Assembly: GCA_018701395.1 (NCBI GenBank)
Contig: JABIWU010000022.1
Span: 1 to 39,995 of the forward strand
DNA from: Phycisphaerae bacterium
Lineage (GTDB): Bacteria; Planctomycetota; Phycisphaerae; Phycisphaerales; SM1A02
Direction: 5' to 3'
Length of the DNA: 39,995 nt
The notes below the pieces were generated by a model that was not told the origin of the DNA, ran no database searches, and saw only the letters and a program-made list of their open reading frames with translations. Of this stretch, positions 17,134 through 25,486 are shown piece after piece (position 1 is the first letter of the stretch; the number at the start of each line of letters is the position of its first letter). The translations under genes and the position numbers were made by a program.

Positions 17134-17162
17134 ATTCTAACAGCGTGTTATGATAATCACAA
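17134..17162 (-). promoter_or_regulatory. Promoter of the tolC-like operon
   Basis: On the minus strand, TTGTGA (17162-17157) and TAGAAT (17139-17134) are exactly 17 nt apart. The -10 box is 10 nt from the tolC ATG (17123), so the leader would be only a few nucleotides long. It overlaps the putative upp -10 on the other strand. Confidence 0.65.
17146..17154 (+). promoter_or_regulatory. Possible extended -10 promoter of upp
   Basis: TG-T-TATGAT fits an extended -10 element, 13 nt before the chosen upp ATG (17168). The only -35-like hexamer, TTGTAG at 17128-17133, is at a poor 15-nt spacing. The element contains the alternative ATG at 17150, so a transcript from it would use 17168. Confidence 0.45.
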
Positions 17163-17167
17163 TAACT

Positions 17168-17818
17168 ATGCCAACACAGATTTCAAACCACCCAAATTTA
17201 CGCGTTTTTGAACACCCCGTAATTAAAGACAAGCTTACTCGAATCCGAAACGCCGAAACACCCCACTCGACCTTTCGTAGATTATTAAACGAGATAGCGG
17301 GTCTAATGTTTTTTCAAATGTCTAGAAATTTTCAAACAATTGAGATTTCAGTTGAAACACCTATAGAAAAAACGAAGGGATTTAAATTAGCACACCAACT
17401 TACCCTTGTGCCAATTCTTCGGGCTGGCGTTGGGATGACCGATGGCGTGATGGCAATGATTCCAGAGGCGCGAGTGGGACACGTCGGTTTATATCGTGAT
17501 GAAAAAACAAAACAACCAGTGCCATATTATTGCAAACTTCCCAAAGATATTGCAAGCGGTCCAGTTTTGTTGATCGACCCAATGTTAGCAACGGGCGGAT
17601 CTGCAGCGTTTGCCGCAACTATTCTCGAAGACGAATACAAGTGTAAAGAAATCCAAATGATGTGCCTGGTCGCCTCTCCAGAAGGGGTCGAAAAAATGCA
17701 CGCAGAGCATCCAAATTTACTTATATACACCGCCTCCTTAGACAGGTGTCTAAATGAGAATGGTTACATTCTTCCTGGCCTTGGTGATGCTGGCGATCGA
17801 ATTTTTGGAACTATTTAA
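17168..17818 (+). CDS. upp: Uracil phosphoribosyltransferase
   Basis: Converts uracil and PRPP to UMP in pyrimidine salvage. The 216-residue protein matches the bacterial Upp family along its length: an LVPILRAGVGMTDGV block, GLYRDEKT, the PRPP loop LLIDPMLATGGSA, LVASPEG and the C-terminal uracil-binding GYILPGLGDAGDRIFGT. The ATG at 17168 is preferred over the one at 17150 because the latter lies within the likely -10 element and adds only six residues. It is divergent from the tolC operon across 44 nt; that operon encodes a cytosine deaminase, which would supply its substrate. It is followed after 30 nt by the phosphoesterase gene. Confidence 0.95.
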   Translation: MPTQISNHPNLRVFEHPVIKDKLTRIRNAETPHSTFRRLLNEIAGLMFFQMSRNFQTIEISVETPIEKTKGFKLAHQLTLVPILRAGVGMTDGVMAMIPEARVGHVGLYRDEKTKQPVPYYCKLPKDIASGPVLLIDPMLATGGSAAFAATILEDEYKCKEIQMMCLVASPEGVEKMHAEHPNLLIYTASLDRCLNENGYILPGLGDAGDRIFGTI

Positions 17819-17848
17819 ACTGTTTTGTACTTCCAAGACAAGTAAGCC

Positions 17849-18736
17849 ATGACACACTCAATAAATTATTCTGATTCAGTAAGTGTTTGCAAAACCCTTT
17901 TAAGTGCAGCAAAACTATTACATGCCAACACATCAAGACGTGGCTGCACGCATCACATTCCATCAAGCGGAACGGTTTGGGTTTCAGGCGATTTGCACGA
18001 TAATCCATTTAACCTATCAAAAATAATTCGTGCTGCAGATTTATTAACAAGTTCTAACCACCTTGTTTTGCAAGAGATTATCCATCCGCCAAGCGAAACA
18101 GGAAGACTCGATTTAAGTTTTAGAATGCTTGTTCGCGTTGCCAGTTTGGTGATTTCTTATCCCGAACAAGTGCATCCAATTTTAGCTAATCACGAATTGT
18201 CTCAGGCGACAAACCGGTTAATAACAAAAGGCGGGAGTGAGTTGGTTGGAAAATTTCTTTCTGGGGTCGAACATGTTTTTGCCAAAAACGCTCCAAAAGT
18301 AATAGAAGCAATTAACACATTTATTTTTGCAATGCCACTGGCCGTTCAATCTGAATCTGGGTTGATGTGTTGTCACAGCCTTCCCAACGACGACGATATG
18401 GAACAGTTTGATACGAACATCCTCCACCGAGAATTAACAAAGAAGGACACCATAAACAGAGATGGTTCTGCGTATATGTTGGTTTGGGGTCGACGACAAT
18501 CTGATAAACAAATTAATATCCTGGCACAGGCTTGGGGAGTAAAATTGTTTTGTCTTGGCCATGCGTGGGTGCCCGAAGGAATTAAAATGGCATCCGAAAA
18601 AGTTTTACTGCTTAATAGCGACCACGCTAATGGTGTTGTAATGCCTATAGATTTAAGCGAGATAAAAAACGCAGGTACGACCATGCAGTCGGCGATTAAA
18701 CTCTCTTCTATTGCAATGGATATAAACGATGGTTAA
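17849..18736 (+). CDS. Divergent calcineurin-like metallophosphoesterase
   Basis: Probable metal-dependent phosphoesterase of 295 residues. The N-terminal metal motif is GDLHDN (D48, H50), ANHE lies at 113-116 (N114, H115), and a late GHAW (H238) is consistent with GHxH-type ends. The middle motif, normally GDxxDRG, reads Leu-Gln-Glu-Ile here. Glu76 stands where the bridging Asp should be, and the DRG part is lost. It may still bind metal but with altered chemistry. It is related to PP2A/ApaH-type enzymes, but the substrate is unknown. It overlaps tsaB by 8 nt and follows upp by 30 nt, so the three are probably one transcript. Confidence 0.7.
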   Translation: MTHSINYSDSVSVCKTLLSAAKLLHANTSRRGCTHHIPSSGTVWVSGDLHDNPFNLSKIIRAADLLTSSNHLVLQEIIHPPSETGRLDLSFRMLVRVASLVISYPEQVHPILANHELSQATNRLITKGGSELVGKFLSGVEHVFAKNAPKVIEAINTFIFAMPLAVQSESGLMCCHSLPNDDDMEQFDTNILHRELTKKDTINRDGSAYMLVWGRRQSDKQINILAQAWGVKLFCLGHAWVPEGIKMASEKVLLLNSDHANGVVMPIDLSEIKNAGTTMQSAIKLSSIAMDINDG

Positions 18737-19427
18737 CCCGAACAAGCAACCAATCATTCTATCTCTAGAATTATCTCAACGAGACGGAACCGTTTCTATG
18801 TCAAATAGAGATGGCGCGGAGAGTACAAAAACAGTGCACACCGGCAGTAGAGGTGTTGACACAGTTTTCCCGACCATTTCTAAAATTGCCGAAGAACTTT
18901 CAATCAATCCACGATCAATAGAACTGGTTGCCGTTTCGATTGGTCCCGGTGGTTTTACTGGGCTTCGCACTTCTATTGCAATTGCAAAAATGATTTCTTT
19001 TTCAACAGGCGCAGCCGTTATCCCAATTGAGACAGCCCTTGTTACAGTTGCATCTTCAAAAACAGACAAGGGCTTCTATTACGTTTTGTCTGGAGTGAAG
19101 CACGATGCTTTTTGGTTATCAAAAATACGCCTCCAAACTAAAGAGCAGTGTTGTTACGCCTCGATTTCCTGTGTTGCCGAGTTAGAAAAGAGCATAAACG
19201 AGGCAGACGGCGTATTCGCAGATTCATTTGCACCAGAAGCATTGCCTACCCTTTGTTTAAACAACGATGTGCCGCTTTTTAACTCGGAACCGAACGCACA
19301 AGCGCTGTTACGCTTGGGGGGGGAACTATATAATAGTGGGGTTTCCGTTGATCCCCTAAAAGTATCACCGCTGTATCCACGAGAGCCAGAGGCGGTTCGA
19401 ATGTGGAAAGAACTTCACAAGAAGTAA
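18729..19427 (+). CDS. tsaB: tRNA threonylcarbamoyladenosine biosynthesis protein TsaB
   Basis: Partner of TsaD (with TsaE) in making t6A at position 37 of ANN-decoding tRNAs. The 232-residue protein has the N-terminal ASKHA-fold start ILSLELSQ, the signature VSIGPGGFTGLRTSIAIAKM around residues 75-95, and PIETALV. The length matches the TsaB/YeaZ family. The C-terminus is weakly conserved, as usual. The start overlaps the phosphoesterase gene by 8 nt. No tsaD, tsaE or rimI is next to it. After it comes a 201-nt gap, the longest in the window. Confidence 0.9.
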   Translation: MVNPNKQPIILSLELSQRDGTVSMSNRDGAESTKTVHTGSRGVDTVFPTISKIAEELSINPRSIELVAVSIGPGGFTGLRTSIAIAKMISFSTGAAVIPIETALVTVASSKTDKGFYYVLSGVKHDAFWLSKIRLQTKEQCCYASISCVAELEKSINEADGVFADSFAPEALPTLCLNNDVPLFNSEPNAQALLRLGGELYNSGVSVDPLKVSPLYPREPEAVRMWKELHKK

Positions 19428-19628
19428 AAAACAAACAGGGTTATTTTGTGGTCCTATAAACACGTCGATGGCGATTAAAACCAGCATTCGCGGTGGATTT
19501 ATTGCAATTTATTACCCATCTTATTGGTATAGCTGTGAAGTTGCGTAGTTTTGGGGACGAATGTGGTTTTGGCGGTTTGGATAAACCAGAGTATCTTGGT
19601 AACCCAAACGCCTACAAGGAATCACGAA
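19428..19628 (+). promoter_or_regulatory. Long leader region of the HTH-receiver gene
   Basis: At 201 nt this is the longest gap in the window. It contains a possible extended -10 element, TG-G-TATAGC, at 19525-19533 without a convincing -35. Two nested hairpins sit at 19571-19612, and the Shine-Dalgarno AAGGA at 19616-19620 follows directly. A 26-codon ORF at 19469-19549 has no ribosome binding site and is probably not a gene. Confidence 0.5.
19571..19612 (+). other. Nested stem-loop just before the ribosome binding site
   Basis: GGC (19571-19573) pairs with GCC (19610-19612), and GTTTGG (19575-19580) pairs with CCAAAC (19604-19609), with one bulged G between them. Inside, ACCA (19585-19588) pairs with TGGT (19597-19600). 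The outer stem ends 3 nt before the Shine-Dalgarno of the HTH gene, so folding could affect translation. It matches no riboswitch class that I recognise. Confidence 0.5.
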
Positions 19629-20183
19629 ATGAACAAAAAAACAAACGCAGACAAACAAGTATTTACAACAGGCGAAGCAGCAAAGGTTTGCAATGTTTCA
19701 CAACAGACAATTATTAGATGTTTTGACAATGGCCGTCTTCAGGGATTTAAAGTTCCCGGTTCGCGATTTCGTCGAATTCCTCGCGGCGAATTACTACGAT
19801 TCATGCAACAAAACAACATGGACACGGCGCGTTTGGGCTCGGGTTGTCTTCAGGTTTTAGTTATCGGTTTAGACAGCGTGGGCGTTGACGGAGTAATAAA
19901 CACACATGCAGCGGGTCACAACGTGAAAATTAACCACGCAAATGACGCTTGGACAGCTGGTTTTATTGCACACGAGTGCAACCCAAATTTAATTTTGATT
20001 GATTCTAGTATTGATGGCGTAAACACACCCGCAATTCTAGCCTCTCTCACCAGCGACGGATCAACCGCACCAAAAATCGTATTAGTTCGAAACAATTACA
20101 ACAATGGAATTAATGTGGCGTCGGAAGATGTCGATTCAAAAGAAGTAATAAAACAAGCAGTACAACAGCTACTAACTGCCTGA
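19629..20183 (+). CDS. MerR/excisionase-like HTH protein with receiver-like domain
   Basis: Probable DNA-binding regulator of 184 residues. Residues 11-62 form a helix-turn-helix of the excisionase/BldC type (TTGEAAKVCNVSQQTI, then GSRFRRIP and GELLRFM). Residues about 72-184 resemble a response-regulator receiver. The beta-3 strand PNLILIDSS keeps an Asp at the phospho-acceptor place, but the acidic pair after beta-1, the Thr/Ser of beta-4 and the Lys of beta-5 are not evident. The start at 19629 is set by AAGGA 8 nt upstream; an upstream in-frame start would add 26 residues that overlap the folded leader. It is followed by a pseudoreceiver-GAF gene 50 nt later, so both likely act in one signalling path. 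It is unlikely to be a phage excisionase, since no other phage gene is near. Confidence 0.75.
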   Translation: MNKKTNADKQVFTTGEAAKVCNVSQQTIIRCFDNGRLQGFKVPGSRFRRIPRGELLRFMQQNNMDTARLGSGCLQVLVIGLDSVGVDGVINTHAAGHNVKINHANDAWTAGFIAHECNPNLILIDSSIDGVNTPAILASLTSDGSTAPKIVLVRNNYNNGINVASEDVDSKEVIKQAVQQLLTA

Positions 20184-20233
20184 TAAACAAATCAGACCAA
20201 AAGAAGACCATTCAACACAGAGCAGCAAACAAG

Positions 20234-21325
20234 ATGAACCCCAAAACAAACCCAACAACTCAAACCAAAATATTACTCATTGGATCTGTGCCAAAAACAA
20301 CCGAATCCATTCGGGCACTTCTTGAATCAAGTAATCACACTGTTGATTTAATTCCATCCATATCAGCATTTGAGTCGAGCGTTGCAAACAAAAGATTCGA
20401 CGCAATTGTTAGCGCGGCGGACTCTTCAAAATTCAACGCAGAGGAATTGTTCGAACTTGTTTCTTTGTTGTCCACCGAAACACCGGTTATTGGTTACTCA
20501 ACAAAATCAAACCCATCTACTATCGTTGATTTTATTCGCTTTGGCGGAGTTGACTTCTTTTGTTTGCCAGAAGATCTTTCAGTTGTAACGTCTCGTGTTC
20601 AAACTGCGATTACTCAATCGCAGCAAAACACTGAAATTCAAGAGACAATTAAAAACAATAACTCGCTTTACAACACAATGAACGAAGAACTTCAACGTGT
20701 CTTAGACGAAAACGACACACTGTCTAACGATCTAGCAAACACACACTGTGAAACAGATAAGAAAATGCAACAAGTTGCAATAGGAGCAGAGTTTCAAACG
20801 CTCGTCAATCAAGAACTCGAAGTAGAGGCAATGTTGCGAACAGCACTTGGATACATGTTAACTCGAGTGGGCGCAATGAATGCCGCGGTTTATCTAAGAG
20901 AAGGCGACACAGATTGGGGAATTGGCGCATATATCAACTACGATCGACAAAGTGAACAGTTTCAAACTTTAATCGACACCCTTGGTCACGCAGTTTGCCC
21001 AATTGTTTCTGGCGAAACGCAGGTTAAACACTACAAAGACGGCGAAGTGTTTGCGCAAGTAATCGATGCGGACATAACTGATTTTTCGGGCAGCGAAGTG
21101 CTTACGGTCCCCTGTTTCCATGAAGACAGATGTATGGCGGTAATTGTTTTATTCCGCGGCGATACCCGACCTTTCAACCAAGAAACAACCGACACCATCG
21201 AAACAGTTCGAGAAATTTTTGGAACACAACTTGGAACCATCTTAAAAATTCACCGACGCGCCGAATCAAAATGGCCCAGCGAATCAATAGATGATGACGA
21301 TTGGTCACACGGCAAAGCCGCATAA
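20234..21325 (+). CDS. Pseudoreceiver - coiled-coil - GAF domain protein
   Basis: Signalling protein of 363 residues with no obvious output domain. Residues 10-130 follow the receiver pattern, but the phospho-acceptor position in FDAIVSA is Ala and the beta-5 Lys is Leu (DFFCLPED), so it should not be phosphorylated in the standard way. About 135-185 is a charged coiled coil, and about 190-345 is a GAF domain that could bind a small ligand. The tail is acidic. It comes 50 nt after the HTH-receiver gene on the same strand, which suggests the two proteins interact. The gap has only a weak 5-bp inverted repeat (CTGAT/ATCAG, 20177-20192). The ligand and partner are unknown. Confidence 0.7.
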   Translation: MNPKTNPTTQTKILLIGSVPKTTESIRALLESSNHTVDLIPSISAFESSVANKRFDAIVSAADSSKFNAEELFELVSLLSTETPVIGYSTKSNPSTIVDFIRFGGVDFFCLPEDLSVVTSRVQTAITQSQQNTEIQETIKNNNSLYNTMNEELQRVLDENDTLSNDLANTHCETDKKMQQVAIGAEFQTLVNQELEVEAMLRTALGYMLTRVGAMNAAVYLREGDTDWGIGAYINYDRQSEQFQTLIDTLGHAVCPIVSGETQVKHYKDGEVFAQVIDADITDFSGSEVLTVPCFHEDRCMAVIVLFRGDTRPFNQETTDTIETVREIFGTQLGTILKIHRRAESKWPSESIDDDDWSHGKAA

Positions 21326-21355
21326 ACTTCAAGCCATAAACAAATTCCAACAGAC

Positions 21356-24300
21356 TTACGAAGCGGTGCCCGAAACAGAAATAAGCCTAATGTTTTCTTG
21401 TCCGATTACCGCTCCAATTTGTTGAATTAATTTCGGTTCTACTACAACCCTACGCTGACTGCGAAGTGTTGCCACGTGGTCCCCGGTGTTGATATGAATT
21501 ATGACATCTGCCGGCATTGCGCCCTGCGCGACCCTAGCAGCACCGGCCTGTTTAATTATTCCAGAGACCATTTCCATTTGACCCTTTGTTTGTCCATTGG
21601 AAAGGGATTGGCTAAACGTTAATTCAATTCGTTTCGACAAAAAGAGCGATGCCTCGTCGGGCGCTATCACCATATTTACTAGTAATTGTAATTCACCACG
21701 ACTACGGTCAACCTTACCAACAACAAGAACAACGGCATCTTGTTGCAAAAGCGCAGCAAATTTTTGATATGCTTCCGAGAAAATAACACATTCAATTTTC
21801 GCCTCTTTATCTTGCAGAGTAAGGATAGCCATTTTTTGGCCAGCGCTTCTTCCGTTGCGAATTACAGTAATTCTCACTGCGGACAAAACCCCACCCACAA
21901 CAACTTCTTTTCCATCACCAACTTCTCGTATAGACACGATATTATCAGTACACCAAGGCTCAAGATCTCCTTCATGTACGTCAAGTGGGTGACCAGAAAC
22001 GTGTATTCCTAAAACCTCTTTTTCGCGATGTAGTGTTTCGGATTGCGTCCATGGCGTCACATTTGGAAGCGTAAATGTTACTTTTGTTTTTTGTTCGTCT
22101 GTAAAACCCGCTTGTGGTGCCCCAAACAAACCACCCTGTCCACTCTCTTTGTCTTTTACTGCGGACGCACCAATTGATATTGCTTTCTCTAATACAGCAA
22201 GAAGCGCGGATCGGCTATCCACCCCGTGAACAACATCGAATGCACCACCTTTAATAAGCGATTCAATTGTTGCCCTGTTTGCAGATTTTCCACTTACACG
22301 AGAACAAAAATCAAAAATAGAAGTAAATGGTCCGTTTGCATTTCGTTCTTCAACAATAGCCGAAACAGCAACATTGCCAGCACCCTTTACCGCACCGAGA
22401 CCAAAACGGATGTTGCCATTAATGTTTGTGTGTTCTTCTTCTTCGTCAAATACAACGGAAAAATCTGTGTCAGAACGGTTTATATCAGGAGGTCCAACTT
22501 CGAAACCGACGTGTCGGTTTCCCTTGCTGTGATCAGGGAAGATGACTCGACGGCAGTCTCCAATATATGGAGCCCAGTCTTCTGTTTTTCTTGCACCGCT
22601 TTCAAAGGTTAATACTGCGGCCATATATTGCACGGGGAAATATGTTTTTAAATATGCTGTTTGGAACGCTATGATTGAATAACCTGTGGAATGGCTTTTG
22701 TTAAAACCATAACCAGCAAACTTTAAAATCAAATCGAATAAGTTATTTGCAAATTTTTCTCCAAGACCTTTTTCAACCGCACCATTTACAAACTTGGGTC
22801 GATTTGCGTTGATAACCTTCCGTTTCTTTTTACCAATTGCTTTAATAAGCGTATAAGCCTCTCGAAGGGGGATGTCACCAAGGGTATGAACAATCTGCAT
22901 TACTTGCTCTTGATAAACCATAATTCCATAGGTTTCTTCGGTGAAGCCATCAACGATTTCGTGTACTTTTGGCACCTCGGCTTCGCCGTTTTTTCGCATA
23001 CAAAACGTTTCGATTAACTCCATCGGTCCGGGTCGGAACAACGCGTTGGCAGCGATTAAATCTTCAAGCCGGGTTGGCTTCATCCTTTTTAAGAGTCGGC
23101 GCATTCCTCCAGATTCAAACTGAAAAATCCCCGCCGTGTCGCCACGCATAAATAAGTCAAGAACTTTTGAATCTTCAAAGTTTATTCGCTCTAAATCCAA
23201 TGGATGTGACCCACTATCTTCCTCTTGATTTACCGCGGCCCAAATCTCTTTCTCATCAAGAGATTTTCGAATTAGTTTTTTTGCCAACTCAACCGTTGAC
23301 AGAGTTCGCAAGCCAAGAAAGTCCATTTTTAACAAACCAACACGCTCACATGTTGGCCCGTCCCATTGTGTAACAATATCAGTGCTGCCGCTTGGTTTAC
23401 AGAGTGGAATGATATTATCTAGCGGTTCAGTAGCAATGATAACACCCGCTGCATGAACGCCAACATGCCTAGCGTGATGCTCAAGCTGTAGAGCGGTGTC
23501 AATTATGTTTTTAATTTCGCTTGAACCATCGTAAGCAGATTGAAATTCCTCATTTTTCTTTAACGAGTCAGCAATAGTAATATTAAGTTCAGGTGGAATT
23601 AAATTTGCCAACCGTTGCCCATCACCAGCGGAAAGACCATGCACCCTCGCAACATCTTTAATTGCCGCGCGTGCTTTCAATCTTCCAAACGTAATAATTT
23701 GAGCGACATGCCCATATTTTTTACGAACAAAATCAATGACTGAGCCACGGCCATTCTGGCAAATATCAATATCGATATCTGGATACTCCGAGCGGTCTGG
23801 GTCGGTAAATCTTTCAAAAAGCAAACCGTATTTAACCGGACAGGCATTAGACAAGCCAAGAACATAACCAACCATTGTCCCAACGCCCGAGCCCCTTGCG
23901 TTTGCCGGTATTCCCTTTTGTCTTGCCCAATCAACGAAATCCCAGACAATTAAAAAATACGCGCTAATGTTTTTATCTGACAAGATTCTTAGTTCTCGTT
24001 CAAGTCGAGCCCTAATCTCATCAGTAACACCATCTGCACCGTATCTCCAAGTTAAACCCGCCTCACATAAACACGATAGCGCGTTGTCGCAATCGATTTT
24101 TAGTTTTTCTTCTGAAACATCCGTATCAACCTTAGAATCCCACGGGTGTAGGGTAAACAACTGGCAATGTTCTTTAAACCACTCAGTCAAATCGCCGCCC
24201 GTATAGGGCTTGATAGATTTTGGACCTGTAACACGAACAACAGGCGCGTGGTTTTTGTCTATGTCTAGTTTTACATTGCACCTTTTAGCAATAGCCGAAC

Positions 24301-25156
24301 TGTTTTCGACCGCTTCTGGTATGTCCTTAAACAATTCCGCCATTTGTTCGTGCGATTTGACATATAAATCTTTTGAATACACAAACCGTTCACGATCTAG
24401 TTTTTGTTTTTGCATTGAAATGCAACAAAGTGTATCGTGTGCGTCCCAATCCTCTAATCCAAGATAGTGCGAATCATTGTCACAAACCAGCGGCAGATCC
24501 AGTTCTTTTGCGAGCTTTACCAAATAGGGATTAATCGCAATTTGATCTTGTACATCATGGCGTTGTAATTCAATGTAAAACCGGGGATCACCTTTTTCAT
24601 TAGGCGAAAATGTTTTTGCGTGCCATTTCGCTTCTTTTATTGCGTTATCCCAATCAGACTGCTCGCCAGTATCAACGAAGCGACAAAGGTGGTACGCAAT
24701 AGAACTACCTAGATGACCGTTGATTGCAATGATACCCTCGGCGTATTGTTCAAGCGTGGAATGGTCCATTCTTGGCCTGTAATAAAACCCATTCAAGAAT
24801 GAATCAGAACTTAGTTTTACAATGTTATTCCAGCCGATATTATTTTCAGCAAGGAGCACAAGGTGAAACCCACCATCCCGAATACCGGTTTGTTTTCTTT
24901 CTTTGCGATCTCCAATAGCAACATACGCTTCGATACCAAGAATTGGCTTTATGTTTGCAGCTAGCGCTTTCGAATAAAATTCAAACGCCCCATATAAATT
25001 TCCGTGGTCTGTGACCGCTACAGCGCTCATCCCGAAACTTTTCACACGCTCTAATAAGTCGTCAATTTTATTTCCGCCGTCTAAAAGTGAATATTCACTA
25101 TGTAGATGAAGGTGGATAAATGGGTCTTGTGTTTTTTGGGTGGTTTTATCTGTCAC
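21356..25156 (-). CDS. dnaE: DNA polymerase III alpha subunit (DnaE1 type)
   Basis: Replicative polymerase catalytic subunit of 1266 residues. In order it has an N-terminal PHP domain (FIHLHLHSEYSLLDG, TDHGNLYG, GIEAYV, DNDSHYL), the palm catalytic aspartates in YPDIDIDI, MVYQEQVMQI, GYGFNKSHSTGYS, and a helix-hairpin-helix. An OB domain follows (about 1020-1110) with MAILTLQD and IECVIFSEAY. Several PHP metal ligands are present, so the domain may be active rather than vestigial. I chose the GTG at 25156 because AAGGA lies about 7 nt upstream and the residues ahead of it resemble no DnaE. The stop is 30 nt from the stop of the convergent GAF gene. Confidence 0.96.
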   Translation of the reverse strand: MTDKTTQKTQDPFIHLHLHSEYSLLDGGNKIDDLLERVKSFGMSAVAVTDHGNLYGAFEFYSKALAANIKPILGIEAYVAIGDRKERKQTGIRDGGFHLVLLAENNIGWNNIVKLSSDSFLNGFYYRPRMDHSTLEQYAEGIIAINGHLGSSIAYHLCRFVDTGEQSDWDNAIKEAKWHAKTFSPNEKGDPRFYIELQRHDVQDQIAINPYLVKLAKELDLPLVCDNDSHYLGLEDWDAHDTLCCISMQKQKLDRERFVYSKDLYVKSHEQMAELFKDIPEAVENSSAIAKRCNVKLDIDKNHAPVVRVTGPKSIKPYTGGDLTEWFKEHCQLFTLHPWDSKVDTDVSEEKLKIDCDNALSCLCEAGLTWRYGADGVTDEIRARLERELRILSDKNISAYFLIVWDFVDWARQKGIPANARGSGVGTMVGYVLGLSNACPVKYGLLFERFTDPDRSEYPDIDIDICQNGRGSVIDFVRKKYGHVAQIITFGRLKARAAIKDVARVHGLSAGDGQRLANLIPPELNITIADSLKKNEEFQSAYDGSSEIKNIIDTALQLEHHARHVGVHAAGVIIATEPLDNIIPLCKPSGSTDIVTQWDGPTCERVGLLKMDFLGLRTLSTVELAKKLIRKSLDEKEIWAAVNQEEDSGSHPLDLERINFEDSKVLDLFMRGDTAGIFQFESGGMRRLLKRMKPTRLEDLIAANALFRPGPMELIETFCMRKNGEAEVPKVHEIVDGFTEETYGIMVYQEQVMQIVHTLGDIPLREAYTLIKAIGKKKRKVINANRPKFVNGAVEKGLGEKFANNLFDLILKFAGYGFNKSHSTGYSIIAFQTAYLKTYFPVQYMAAVLTFESGARKTEDWAPYIGDCRRVIFPDHSKGNRHVGFEVGPPDINRSDTDFSVVFDEEEEHTNINGNIRFGLGAVKGAGNVAVSAIVEERNANGPFTSIFDFCSRVSGKSANRATIESLIKGGAFDVVHGVDSRSALLAVLEKAISIGASAVKDKESGQGGLFGAPQAGFTDEQKTKVTFTLPNVTPWTQSETLHREKEVLGIHVSGHPLDVHEGDLEPWCTDNIVSIREVGDGKEVVVGGVLSAVRITVIRNGRSAGQKMAILTLQDKEAKIECVIFSEAYQKFAALLQQDAVVLVVGKVDRSRGELQLLVNMVIAPDEASLFLSKRIELTFSQSLSNGQTKGQMEMVSGIIKQAGAARVAQGAMPADVIIHINTGDHVATLRSQRRVVVEPKLIQQIGAVIGQENIRLISVSGTAS

Positions 25157-25216
25157 GAATGCATCCTTGCGAATGTCTATGATAGCAACCCAAAAACTTA
25201 CTATGATTGGTTTTGT

Positions 25217-25486
25217 ATGACAATACGACAATTCCAATTTGGCTCAGTTTCAACAATGTCCTTGCCGGCAAAAATAGCATCTATAGCATTTGGTTTGGTG
25301 ATTCTTTTGCCTATCTTCGCACTTTTGATAGTCGCGGGAATCGTCGCGGCTTTTGTTTTCGGCGTGTTGTTACTCGTCCATGTCGCGCGGGTTAAAATCA
25401 AGTCGCTTTTTAACAAAAACACCGACATTGGACCAAATGCGCAAGGTAGAAAAAACGTACGGGTACGAAAAAACAATCAACCCTGA
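25217..25486 (+). CDS. Small membrane protein of unknown function
   Basis: Not recognised. The product is about 89 residues. It has a long hydrophobic stretch (about 18-57), enough for two tightly packed membrane helices, followed by a basic, Asn-rich tail (KIKSLF and then RKNVRVRKNN). The tail should be cytoplasmic by the positive-inside rule. The start is uncertain: neither ATG 25217 nor ATG 25256 has a Shine-Dalgarno sequence. The gene lies in the 60-nt-spaced divergent position to dnaE and overlaps the 3' end of the convergent aminotransferase by 10 nt. The hydrophobic pattern makes a shadow ORF unlikely, as this stretch is otherwise non-coding. Confidence 0.6.
   Translation: MTIRQFQFGSVSTMSLPAKIASIAFGLVILLPIFALLIVAGIVAAFVFGVLLLVHVARVKIKSLFNKNTDIGPNAQGRKNVRVRKNNQP

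Noticed and set aside
19469-19549. 26-codon ORF in the long leader of the HTH gene
   Set aside because: No ribosome binding site, no amino acid run suggesting an attenuator, and no supporting context.
19629-19820. Phage excisionase
   Set aside because: The HTH resembles excisionases, but it is fused to a receiver-like domain and no integrase, attachment site or phage gene is near.
20177-20192. Hairpin CTGAT/ATCAG as terminator after the HTH gene
   Set aside because: Only 5 bp, AT-rich, no T-run; too weak.
21311-21321. CGGC-AAA-GCCG hairpin near the end of the GAF gene
   Set aside because: A 4-bp stem inside the coding sequence without a T-run; not a terminator.
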